64,000 nucleotides of DNA, from positions 41,952-105,951 of the forward strand of contig CAZVNP010000004.1 in the NCBI GenBank assembly GCA_964628285.1, in the 5' to 3' direction. Numbering within the stretch: the first letter of the stretch is position 1; every line of letters starts with the position of its first letter. Below the pieces are notes generated by a model, which was given only the letters and a program-made list of their open reading frames with translations, was not told where the DNA came from and did no database searches. A program made the position numbers and the translations under genes. The DNA comes from JAPLDP01 sp964628285. Its GTDB lineage: Bacteria > Bacteroidota > Bacteroidia > Bacteroidales > JAGONC01. Below are positions 34,426-42,668 of this stretch, piece after piece.

Positions 34426-35889
34426 ATGAGAAAATATGTCGGTTATACGTTAGCAGCTTTCCTGGGGGCCTTACTGGCCATCGGTGTATTTGAAATCACA
34501 GGAAAAAGCGTAAAAAAAGAAAATTCAGCCTCGATACAGCAGGAGTCTATCCCTGTGCACCTGACAAGGCAACCGGTAGTGAATGACGAAGGTTGCTGCA
34601 ATGATTTTACCGAGGCAGCATCCAAGACCATTGATGATGTGGTGCATATTAAAACGGAATTTGAAGAACAGGTGTCACCTTTTGGTAATTTCTTCGACTG
34701 GAGGTATTTCTTCGGCAATCCCCCTAAGACAGAAGAAGAGCCTGTTATAGCCGAGGGTTCCGGTGTCATCCTCTCACCCGATGGGTACATCGTGACCAAT
34801 AACCATGTCATTGAAAAGGCAAAAACCATCGAGGTCATCCTGAACAATAACAAATCTTACAAAGCCAAGGTCATCGGTGCCGATCCGTCGACCGATCTGG
34901 CTCTGTTGAAAGTGGACGCGACGGATCTCCCTTACATCACTTACGGTAATTCCGCCGACCTGAAGGTGGGGCAATGGGTACTGGCGGTGGGTAATCCCTT
35001 TAACCTGACCTCCACGGTCACGGCAGGGATCGTCAGTGCGACGGCACGAAATATCAACATTTTATCGTCTCCTGATGGCAATTCGCCCATCGAATCCTTC
35101 ATCCAGACCGATGCGGCGGTAAACCGCGGCAACAGTGGCGGCGCCCTGGTGAACACACAAGGGCAGCTCGTCGGCATCATTTCGGCCATCGCCTCAGGCA
35201 CCGGTTATTATGCCGGTTATTCCTTCGCTATACCTGTGAATATAGTAAAGAAGGTCGTGTCGGACCTGAGAGAATATGGTGTGGTGCAAAGGGCTTTGAT
35301 GGGGGTTCAGATCAGGGATATTGACAATAAGCTGGCCGACAAGGAAGGCATTACCGACATGAACGGTGTGTATGTCGCCGGCGTGACAGAGAACGGTGCC
35401 GCCAAAGCAGCCGGCCTGAAGGAAGGTGATATCATTAAAGCCATCAACAAAACGCCTGTCAACAACACATCCGAACTCCTGGGCATTATAGGAACGGAAC
35501 GCCCCGGCGATAAAGTCAGCGTGACCGTTGACCGTGACAACAAAGAAAAAACATTTGAACTGACACTCAGAAATGTCAACGGCACCACCGGCATAGTCAA
35601 AAAGGAAGAAATCAATACCGTCACCATGCTCGGTGCCTCCTTTGCACCCATCACCGATGCCCGGAAAAAAGACCTGGGGATATCACACGGCGTGATGGTG
35701 ACGGCCATACAGGATGGAAAACTGATGGATGCCGAAATCAAACAGGGCTTTATCATCACGAAGATCGACAAAAAAGATATCGACAGTGTCAACGATCTGG
35801 AGGATGCCCTCAACCATGCATCCGGCGGTATCCTCATCGAAGGTATTTATCCCAATGGCATTAAAGCCTATTATGGGATAGGATTATAA
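34426..35889 (+). CDS. Do-family (HtrA/DegP-like) serine protease
   Basis: The 487-residue protein has an N-terminal membrane or signal segment (TLAAFLGALLAIGVF) and a trypsin-like domain with triad H127 (VTNNHVIE), D157 (PSTDLALLKVD) and S237 (NRGNSGGALV). Two PDZ domains follow, at about residues 290-385 (GVQIRDIDNKLADKEG) and 395-487. This is the DegP/DegQ/DegS layout of periplasmic quality-control proteases. The Cys pair CCN at residues 57-58 lies in the linker after the anchor. It is probably periplasmic and either degrades misfolded envelope proteins or acts as a chaperone. Stop at 35889, followed by the -7 element and MITE-like element before rpoD. Confidence 0.95.
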   Translation: MRKYVGYTLAAFLGALLAIGVFEITGKSVKKENSASIQQESIPVHLTRQPVVNDEGCCNDFTEAASKTIDDVVHIKTEFEEQVSPFGNFFDWRYFFGNPPKTEEEPVIAEGSGVILSPDGYIVTNNHVIEKAKTIEVILNNNKSYKAKVIGADPSTDLALLKVDATDLPYITYGNSADLKVGQWVLAVGNPFNLTSTVTAGIVSATARNINILSSPDGNSPIESFIQTDAAVNRGNSGGALVNTQGQLVGIISAIASGTGYYAGYSFAIPVNIVKKVVSDLREYGVVQRALMGVQIRDIDNKLADKEGITDMNGVYVAGVTENGAAKAAGLKEGDIIKAINKTPVNNTSELLGIIGTERPGDKVSVTVDRDNKEKTFELTLRNVNGTTGIVKKEEINTVTMLGASFAPITDARKKDLGISHGVMVTAIQDGKLMDAEIKQGFIITKIDKKDIDSVNDLEDALNHASGGILIEGIYPNGIKAYYGIGL

Positions 35890-35956
35890 CATGAACAAAA
35901 TAACTTATTCACATGGTCGTTAATAAAAAGCTACCGGTGAGTAAGTTGAAAATCAT

Positions 35957-35964
35957 TATCTTTG
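35957..35964 (+). promoter_or_regulatory. Bacteroidetes -7 element, candidate rpoD promoter
   Basis: TATCTTTG matches TAnnTTTG and is immediately followed by the left end of MITE-like element 2. If used for rpoD, the transcript would carry the whole 160-base element in its leader. No good -33 TTG at 19-20 bases. Confidence 0.4.
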
Positions 35965-36123
35965 GCTTGAGAGTGTGTCAAAATGAGGTTTTTTTATAAA
36001 ACCGCAAAGAGCGCAGAGAACGCTGAGGAATAAAGGACTGATTTTAAGTACTCTGCGTTCTATGCGCTTCCTTTGTGAACTCTGCGGTTAACTAAAAAAG
36101 TCAGTTTTGGTACAACCTCAAGC
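35965..36123. mobile_element. MITE-like element 2, in front of rpoD
   Basis: Ends GCTTGAG...TGTCAAAA and TTTTGGTACAACCTCAAGC are imperfect inverted repeats. They match those of element 1 (19222-19368), for example TGTCAAAA on the left and TACAACCTCA on the right. The interior differs: it is a long imperfect palindrome with ccgcaaagagcgcagagaac on one side and ctctgcg...ctttgtgaactctgcgg on the other, able to fold into a large hairpin. It has no ORF and ends about 25 bases before the rpoD ATG. Confidence 0.6.
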
Positions 36124-36148
36124 TGTTGCATGAAAGAAGGTAACAACC

Positions 36149-37015
36149 ATGAGACAGTTAAAAATTTCGAAATCAATAACCAACCGCGAGACTGCCTCCC
36201 TTGACAAATATTTGCAGGATATAGGAAAAGAAGAGATGATCACGGCCGAGGAAGAGGTGGAGTTGGCACGCCGCATTAAAATGGGGGACCAGAAAGCGCT
36301 GGAGAAGCTGACCAAAGCCAACCTGAGGTTTGTCGTGTCGGTGGCCAAACAATACCAGAACCAGGGCTTGTCATTACCCGATCTGATCAACGAGGGAAAT
36401 CTGGGCCTGATCAAGGCTGCCAAACGCTTTGACGAAACCAGGGGTTTCAAATTCATTTCCTATGCCGTGTGGTGGATACGCCAGTCGATCCTGCAGGCCA
36501 TAGCGGAACAGTCACGTATCGTGCGGTTGCCACTGAACCAGGTGGGGTCGTTGAACAGGATAAAAAAAGAATCGTCACGGCTGGAACAAAAATTCGAGCG
36601 GCCCCCGTCGGCGGATGAGATAGCCGAATCACTCGAGATGCCCGAACACAAGATCGACGCCACCATGAAGATAGGTACCAAGACCATCTCGGTGGATGCC
36701 CCTCTGGCGCAGGATGAAGATATTAATTTCCTGGATGTCTTCATCAACGACGACCAGCCCGTCACCGATTCGGGCCTCATGCATGAGTCACTGGCCAAGG
36801 AGATACAACGTTCACTGGCGACCTTGTCGGAGAAAGAAAGGGATGTGATCAACCTTTATTATGGCATCGGTATGAACCACGGCCTGACCCTGGAGGAGAT
36901 AGGAGCGAAATTCGACCTGACAAGGGAACGGGTCCGTCAGATAAAGGAGAAAGCGATACGCAGACTTAAACATGCTTCCCGCTCCAAGTTATTGAAAAAT
37001 TACCTTGGACAGTAA
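36149..37015 (+). CDS. rpoD: Primary RNA polymerase sigma factor (RpoD/SigA)
   Basis: The 288-residue protein is the short Bacteroidetes primary sigma factor that lacks region 1.1. Region 1.2 starts SLDKYLQDIGKEEMITAEEE. Region 2 includes LTKANLRFVVSVAKQYQNQGL and the -10-melting helix RGFKFISYAVWWIRQSILQAI. Region 3 is NQVGSLNRIKKESSRLEQKF and region 4.2 is LTLEEIGAKFDLTRERVRQIKEKAIRRLKH. Such factors read the unusual TTG/TAnnTTTG promoters seen throughout this window. The MITE-like element lies just upstream, and a strong terminator follows the gene. Confidence 0.97.
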   Translation: MRQLKISKSITNRETASLDKYLQDIGKEEMITAEEEVELARRIKMGDQKALEKLTKANLRFVVSVAKQYQNQGLSLPDLINEGNLGLIKAAKRFDETRGFKFISYAVWWIRQSILQAIAEQSRIVRLPLNQVGSLNRIKKESSRLEQKFERPPSADEIAESLEMPEHKIDATMKIGTKTISVDAPLAQDEDINFLDVFINDDQPVTDSGLMHESLAKEIQRSLATLSEKERDVINLYYGIGMNHGLTLEEIGAKFDLTRERVRQIKEKAIRRLKHASRSKLLKNYLGQ

Positions 37016-37049
37016 CGCGGGGTGTTTATAAATTGTTCGTAAGATAAAG

Positions 37050-37090
37050 GGATTACCCGGTGGGACACATCGGGTAATCCTTTTTTTTTT
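37050..37090 (+). terminator. Rho-independent terminator after rpoD
   Basis: Stem GGATTACCCG / CGGGTAATCC with an 11-base loop, followed by ten T. It lies 35 bases after the rpoD stop and separates rpoD from the GAPDH gene. Confidence 0.92.
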
Positions 37091-37097
37091 ATTTTTG
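37090..37097 (+). promoter_or_regulatory. -7-like element upstream of the GAPDH gene
   Basis: TATTTTTG directly follows the terminator T-run and is about 48 bases before ATG 37145. It fits TAnnTTTG, but its overlap with the T-run makes this match less specific. Confidence 0.4.
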
Positions 37098-37144
37098 CCT
37101 CTGATCGTTATGCCTTGTTCAATGATTTAAAAAAAAGATATGAA

Positions 37145-38626
37145 ATGGATACAACCGACCAGAGTTTTCAACCCAACAAATACTTTCAGTACGATGCCAT
37201 TCTGGGTAAATGGATTACGGACGAAATGGCGGGTTTTGAGTTTGAGCATATCGTAGGTAAGCTATTCTATGAGAAATCGATAGAGCTTATTATCTTCAGG
37301 AGCCAGTTGTTTGACAGGAGCTCGAGTGTCATTCTTTATAAGCATGAGTATTCGGTGAATACGGTCGGCAAACCTTTAAAGATACAGGATTCCTTATTGC
37401 TGGCTAAAGCCATTTATGAAATGGACATCCCGCCGGCACGTATCGACATTGGGCGTCTCAATTATGAATGGACCCTCGAAAAGGACCGTTTCGAAGGCGA
37501 CGCCAAAGAATTCGTGGCCGAGAAGCTCAAGGATATCATCGGCAAGCAACCTTCCTATTCGGGTCCCAGGGATGTCGTTCTCTTTGGTTTCGGACGCATC
37601 GGGCGTCTGCTTGTCAGGGAGATCATCATCCAGGGCGACGGCTCGCAGTTACGTGTCAGGGCCATCGTGACACGAAGCACCAAACCCGAGGACATCTCCA
37701 AGCGCATTGCGCTGGTCAGGCACGACTCCATCCATGGTCCCTTCCGTGGCATCGCCGTCGAGAACCTCAACGATCAGACCATCTACCTTAACGGTCACAT
37801 CATCAAGATGCTGTCGGCGACATACCCTGATGAGCTGGATTACACGCAATACGGCATTCACGATGCCCTGCTCATCGATAACACGGGTGTTTACAGCGAC
37901 AGGGAAGGCCTCAGCAGGCACCTCATCGCCAAAGGCATCAGCAAGGTCCTGCTCACAGCCCCCGCCAGAGGCGACGTGCCCAACATCGTCTATGGCGTGA
38001 ACCATCAAAATATTGATATCGACAATGAAAACATCTTCTCGGCGGCTTCCTGCACCACCAATGCCGTGGTGCCGGTACTCAAAGTGATCGAGGACAAGCT
38101 GGGTATCGTGAAAGGCCATATTGAGACCGTTCATTCCTATACCAATGACCAAAACCTGCTCGACAACTTTCATAAGAAATCACGGCGGGGCCGGTCGGCG
38201 CCGCTGAACATGGTACTGACATCGACCGGTGCCGCGTCGGCAGCCGCCAAGGTCATCCCGACACTCAAAGGCAAGCTCACCGCCAATGCCGTGCGCATAC
38301 CCACGCCCAATGTCTCACTGGCCATTCTCTACCTGGAAGTGAAAAATAAAACATCCGTCGAAGAAGTCAATGCCCTGATGAAAAATGCCGCCCTCCACGG
38401 CGACCTGGTGGAGCAAATCCGTTTTTCAGCCTCCACCGAGGTGGTGTCGTCCGACTTTATCGGCGATCCTGTGGCCGGCATCTTCGACAGCCCCACCACA
38501 AAAGTGTCGGAGGACGGCCATAGCATAGTACTGTATATCTGGTATGACAATGAGTTCGGTTATACCTGTCAGGTTATGCATCTGGCCAAATACCTTGCTA
38601 AGGTGGAAGGATACAAATACTATTGA
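37145..38626 (+). CDS. gap: Glyceraldehyde-3-phosphate dehydrogenase, long form
   Basis: About 493 residues, roughly 150 longer than a classical GAPDH. The N-terminal extension (YEWTLEKDRFEGDAKEFVAE and upstream) is of unknown function but common in a Bacteroidetes/proteobacterial subgroup. The dehydrogenase part starts VVLFGFGRIGRLLVREI, has catalytic Cys303 in SAASCTTNAVVPVLK, and shows ETVHSYTNDQNLLDNFHKK, RSAPLNMVLTSTGAA and WYDNEFGYTCQVMHLA. It interconverts glyceraldehyde-3-phosphate and 1,3-bisphosphoglycerate with NAD(P). I use ATG 37145, as the earlier TTG (37115) is too near the terminator and promoter element. pyrG follows after 31 bases. Confidence 0.93.
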   Translation: MDTTDQSFQPNKYFQYDAILGKWITDEMAGFEFEHIVGKLFYEKSIELIIFRSQLFDRSSSVILYKHEYSVNTVGKPLKIQDSLLLAKAIYEMDIPPARIDIGRLNYEWTLEKDRFEGDAKEFVAEKLKDIIGKQPSYSGPRDVVLFGFGRIGRLLVREIIIQGDGSQLRVRAIVTRSTKPEDISKRIALVRHDSIHGPFRGIAVENLNDQTIYLNGHIIKMLSATYPDELDYTQYGIHDALLIDNTGVYSDREGLSRHLIAKGISKVLLTAPARGDVPNIVYGVNHQNIDIDNENIFSAASCTTNAVVPVLKVIEDKLGIVKGHIETVHSYTNDQNLLDNFHKKSRRGRSAPLNMVLTSTGAASAAAKVIPTLKGKLTANAVRIPTPNVSLAILYLEVKNKTSVEEVNALMKNAALHGDLVEQIRFSASTEVVSSDFIGDPVAGIFDSPTTKVSEDGHSIVLYIWYDNEFGYTCQVMHLAKYLAKVEGYKYY

Positions 38627-38657
38627 TTGTGGTATGAACACATAATATCACCCGGAT

Positions 38658-40286
38658 ATGAGAAAAGCCAAATATATCTTCGTCACGGGAGGTGTGAGTT
38701 CCTCGTTGGGCAAGGGAATCATCTCTGCATCCACCGCCAAGCTGCTCCAGTCCAGGGGATATTCCGTCACCATACAGAAACTCGATCCTTACATCAATGT
38801 TGACCCGGGGACACTGAATCCTTATGAGCACGGCGAGGTGTACGTCACCGAAGACGGCGCCGAGACCGATCTTGATCTGGGTCATTATGAACGTTTCCTG
38901 AACGTGCCCACATCCCAGGCCAACAACATCACCACCGGCAGGGTATATCAGTCGGTCATCGAAAAAGAACGCCACGGTGATTATCTGGGACAGACCGTGC
39001 AGGTGATCCCGCATATCACCGATGAGATCAAATACCGTGTGAAGTTGCTCGGCAACACCGGCAACTATGATTTTATCATCACGGAGATAGGGGGTACGGT
39101 AGGCGATATCGAGTCATTGCCATACATTGAGGCTGTGCGTCAGATGAGGTGGGAGATGGGCAACAGTTGTTTGGTCATCCACCTCACCCTGGTGCCTTTT
39201 CTGGCCGCCGCCGGTGAGTTGAAGACCAAGCCTACGCAACACTCCGTCAAGACATTGCTTGAATCGGGCGTGCAGCCCGACATCATTGTCTGCCGCACCG
39301 AACGTCATCTTACCGAAGGACTGCGTGAGAAGATAGCCCTCTTCTGTAATGTCGAGGCCTCTTCCGTCATCGAGTCCATTGACGCCGAAACGATTTACGA
39401 GGTGCCGCTGCTCATGCACCGGGAGAAGCTCGACGTGGAGGTGCTCCGTAAAATGAATATGCCCCTCGATACCACGCCCGACCTGGAGAAATGGGAGGCC
39501 TTCCTGCAGCGTCTGAAACACCCGTCGGGAGAGGTCAATGTGGCACTGGTAGGCAAATATATCGAGCTGAAGGACGCTTATAAATCCATTGTCGAGGCCT
39601 TCACGCATGCCGGCACCGCCAATGACTGCAAGGTGAACATCATACGTATCCATTCCGAAAGCATCACCGAGGACAATGCCGATAATCTTTTTTCCGGTGT
39701 CGACGGTATCCTCGTCGCTCCCGGCTTCGGCTCCCGCGGCATAGAAGGAAAGATAGAGGCCATCAGGTACGCCCGTGTCAACAAGGTTCCCTTTTTCGGC
39801 ATCTGCCTGGGGATGCAATGTGCCGTCATCGAATTTGCCAGGGATGTTTTAAAGTATACCCGTGCTCATTCCACTGAGATGGATAAACGCACCCCTTACC
39901 CGGTGATCGACATCATGGAAGCACAGAAAAAGATCTCGGGCATGGGCGGCACCATGCGTCTCGGTGCTTATCCCTGTACCATTGCCAAGGACTCCAAGGT
40001 CTTTGACATTTACAAAGTCTCCAATATCACCGAGCGTCACCGCCACCGTTACGAGTTCAACAATAAATACCTTGAGGAGTTTAAAAAGGCAGGTATGATA
40101 CCTTCGGGCATCAACACCAAGGATGACCTTGTGGAGATCATCGAACTGAAGGATCACCCCTGGTTCATCGGCGTGCAATTCCATCCCGAATATAAAAGCA
40201 CGGTGGCCAACCCGCATCCGCTGTTCGTCGAGTTTATCCATGCCGCCAAGGTATACCGGCAAAATGCCGTCCGTTTGATCGACTGA
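38658..40286 (+). CDS. pyrG: CTP synthase
   Basis: The 542-residue protein has an N-terminal synthetase domain with FVTGGVSSSLGKGIISAS and KLDPYINVDPGTLNPYEHGE. The C-terminal class I glutaminase has the nucleophile in FFGICLGMQCAVIEFARDV and the His-Glu pair in GVQFHPEYKS. It makes CTP from UTP, glutamine and ATP. Length and motifs are fully standard. It follows gap closely and precedes yidC with its own -7 element between. Confidence 0.98.
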   Translation: MRKAKYIFVTGGVSSSLGKGIISASTAKLLQSRGYSVTIQKLDPYINVDPGTLNPYEHGEVYVTEDGAETDLDLGHYERFLNVPTSQANNITTGRVYQSVIEKERHGDYLGQTVQVIPHITDEIKYRVKLLGNTGNYDFIITEIGGTVGDIESLPYIEAVRQMRWEMGNSCLVIHLTLVPFLAAAGELKTKPTQHSVKTLLESGVQPDIIVCRTERHLTEGLREKIALFCNVEASSVIESIDAETIYEVPLLMHREKLDVEVLRKMNMPLDTTPDLEKWEAFLQRLKHPSGEVNVALVGKYIELKDAYKSIVEAFTHAGTANDCKVNIIRIHSESITEDNADNLFSGVDGILVAPGFGSRGIEGKIEAIRYARVNKVPFFGICLGMQCAVIEFARDVLKYTRAHSTEMDKRTPYPVIDIMEAQKKISGMGGTMRLGAYPCTIAKDSKVFDIYKVSNITERHRHRYEFNNKYLEEFKKAGMIPSGINTKDDLVEIIELKDHPWFIGVQFHPEYKSTVANPHPLFVEFIHAAKVYRQNAVRLID

Positions 40287-40321
40287 TGCATTTTACAGTT
40301 TTTTATCAGTAACTTTTCCAT

Positions 40322-40329
40322 TATCTTTG
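40322..40329 (+). promoter_or_regulatory. Bacteroidetes -7 element upstream of yidC
   Basis: TATCTTTG, 36 bases before ATG 40366, matches TAnnTTTG. A T-rich stretch lies about 20 bases upstream at the -33 position, but TTG itself is not exact. Confidence 0.65.
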
Positions 40330-40365
40330 CCGGGCATTTGAAAATCCCATTATAACTAATTATTA

Positions 40366-42312
40366 ATGAATCGATCCACCATCATTGGCCTGGTTCTCAT
40401 ATTAGCGGTCACCATCATTTACAGTATCTGGGTGGCTCCCAATAAGAAGGAGATCGAGGCCAGACGACGCATACAGGATTCGCTTATACAGGTACAGAAA
40501 GCCACCGCCGACTCGCTGCAGATGGTCACGGCCAGGGAAGAAGCGGCGGCGGCCCGCCGGAAGAAAATACGCGACAGCCTCGCCGCCGTGAACAGGCAGG
40601 GTAGCGCCCCCACCGCACAGTTACAGGAAAGAAGAAACGAGCTGGGACCTTTCTCCAACGCATCCTTCGGCAAGGATGAAACATTCTATGTTGAAAACGG
40701 ACTCTACCGCATAGGCATCTCTTCACAAGGAGGCAAGATCATCTCCGTCGACCTGAGGAAATACAGAACCTGGGATTCGTTACCGTTGATACTTTTCAAC
40801 AAGGACTCCGTCGACTTCGGCCTTTCGTTCTTTGCCGATAACCGCCTGATCAACACCAATGAGCTCTATTTTTCGCTGTATGCTCCCGGGCATACATATA
40901 CTCCCGGACAGACCATCACCGTGCCCGGCAACGATTCGCTCAACCTTTCGTTCAGGCTTTACACCAATAGCGGTGACAGCGGCTTCAATCCCGACCGGTA
41001 CATCGAATATGTCTATCATTTCTCGGGCAGTGATTACATGATCGGGTACACGCTCAATATTGTCGGACTGGAAGATATCCTTGCCTCCAATACCAATTCG
41101 CTGAACCTATCATGGCATGCCGAGTTGTACCGGTTGGAGAAATCCGTCGACAGGTTTAACGGCACCACCATCTATTACAGGTACTATAACGACGAAGTCA
41201 AATACCTCTCGGAGACAAAAGATGACCAGAAAGCGTTGACCACCAGGGTTAAGTGGATCTCCTTCAAGCAGCGTTTCTTTTGTTCCACCTTTATCGCGGG
41301 TGATTATTTCAACAATGCGGATGTCAGGGTTTTTACCGATCAGAGTAAGAGCGACCGTTACAACCGGTCGGCGTGGGCCGAGATAGGCATCCCTTACAGC
41401 CGTGCCTCCATACAGTCGGTGCCCATGCGGTTTTATTTCGGTCCCTTAAAGTACAACCTCATCCGCAAATACCACCTGGCCCTCGAACACCAGATACCAC
41501 TGGGGTGGAGCTTTTTCCTGCTGGCCTGGATAAACCGTTATGCCGTTATCCCGGTGTTCGATTTCCTGAGCCGTTTCGGTTGGAATTATGGTATCATCAT
41601 CCTTGTTCTGACCATCCTGCTCAAGATCGTTCTTTTACCCATTGCCTTTAAAACTTACACCTCCACTGCCAAGATGAGGGTCCTTAAACCCGAGATCGAC
41701 GAGATCAGTAAAAAATTCCCCAAGAAGGAGGACGCCATGAAGAAACAACAGGCCGTCATGGCCCTTTACAAGCAGGTCGGCGTCAATCCCATGTCGGGCT
41801 GCATACCCATGCTGCTGCAGTTTCCCATACTCGTGGCCCTGTTCCGTTTCTTTCCTTCCTCCATCGAGCTGCGCCAGCAACCGTTCTTATGGGCTCACGA
41901 CCTGTCATCGTACGACTCCATCCTCAACCTTCCCTTCAACATACCCTTTTACGGCAATCATGTGAGCCTGTTCTGCCTGCTGATGACCATCTCCACCATC
42001 ATTTACACCAGGATAAACGATAAAATGATGTCGACGGGACAACAACAGGTGCCGGGCATGAAGGTGATGATGTACATGATGCCGGTGCTGTTCCTGGGAT
42101 TCTTCAACAGTTATGCGGCCGCCCTGAGTTATTATTACTTCCTGGCCAATATTTTCACCTTCCTCCAGATGTTCCTGTTCCGCCGTTTTGTCAATGAAGA
42201 AAAGATACATCAGAGGTTGCAGGAAAACAGAAAAAAACCGGTGAAGAAATCGGGTTTCCAGAAAAGACTGGAGGAAATGGCTAAGAGCAGGGGGTATACG
42301 CCGAGGCGGTAA
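40366..42312 (+). CDS. yidC: Membrane protein insertase YidC
   Basis: The 648-residue protein has the gram-negative YidC layout: an N-terminal membrane segment (TIIGLVLILAVTIIYSIWV), a large periplasmic beta domain (about residues 75-370), and the conserved membrane core from about 385 on. The core includes LGWSFFLLAWINRYAVIPVF, WNYGIIILVLTILLKIVLLP, YKQVGVNPMSGCIPMLLQFP and FLGFFNSYAAALSYYYFLAN. It inserts inner-membrane proteins alone or with SecYEG. The C-terminal tail is basic (KKPVKKSGFQKR). A heptamer repeat tract starts at the base after its TAA. Confidence 0.97.
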   Translation: MNRSTIIGLVLILAVTIIYSIWVAPNKKEIEARRRIQDSLIQVQKATADSLQMVTAREEAAAARRKKIRDSLAAVNRQGSAPTAQLQERRNELGPFSNASFGKDETFYVENGLYRIGISSQGGKIISVDLRKYRTWDSLPLILFNKDSVDFGLSFFADNRLINTNELYFSLYAPGHTYTPGQTITVPGNDSLNLSFRLYTNSGDSGFNPDRYIEYVYHFSGSDYMIGYTLNIVGLEDILASNTNSLNLSWHAELYRLEKSVDRFNGTTIYYRYYNDEVKYLSETKDDQKALTTRVKWISFKQRFFCSTFIAGDYFNNADVRVFTDQSKSDRYNRSAWAEIGIPYSRASIQSVPMRFYFGPLKYNLIRKYHLALEHQIPLGWSFFLLAWINRYAVIPVFDFLSRFGWNYGIIILVLTILLKIVLLPIAFKTYTSTAKMRVLKPEIDEISKKFPKKEDAMKKQQAVMALYKQVGVNPMSGCIPMLLQFPILVALFRFFPSSIELRQQPFLWAHDLSSYDSILNLPFNIPFYGNHVSLFCLLMTISTIIYTRINDKMMSTGQQQVPGMKVMMYMMPVLFLGFFNSYAAALSYYYFLANIFTFLQMFLFRRFVNEEKIHQRLQENRKKPVKKSGFQKRLEEMAKSRGYTPRR

Positions 42313-42470
42313 TAGTCGTCAGTCGTTAGTCGTCAGTCGTCAGTCGTCAGTCGTCGGTCGTCAGTCGTCAGTCGTCAGTTGGGAGTTGGGAGAGGGTGAA
42401 TGGAAGGGTTAGATAGCGGCGTCCGCCGCAGGCGGACAACCTCCTGATTTTAGGCGGGATCGTAGTTGAC
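42313..42470. repeat. Heptamer tract (agtcgtc)n plus GC palindromes after yidC
   Basis: A tandem run of agtcgtc with single-base variants covers 42314-42380. It is followed by gttggga words and GC palindromes gtccgccgcaggcggac (42421-42437) and ggcgggatcgt (42453). The same agtcgtc unit occurs at 17144 and 59067, and ggcgggatcgt recurs near 59060, pointing to one composite repeat family. The rest of the spacer to 42668 is AT-rich without features. Confidence 0.85.
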
Positions 42471-42668
42471 AGTCAGTAAAGGTAATGACCGTCAAATCTT
42501 GAATAAAATATAATTTAATCGGTACTGTGAACAAGGGATTTTTAAAAAACTAATCCCTTTCTCCTCCTCAACTTAACGGCTTTCACCCGGAAAATTTCCT
42601 ATAATTATTGATTTTTAAAAACTATATCGTATTTTTATAGTCGATACAAATAATTAAATCAATAAATT

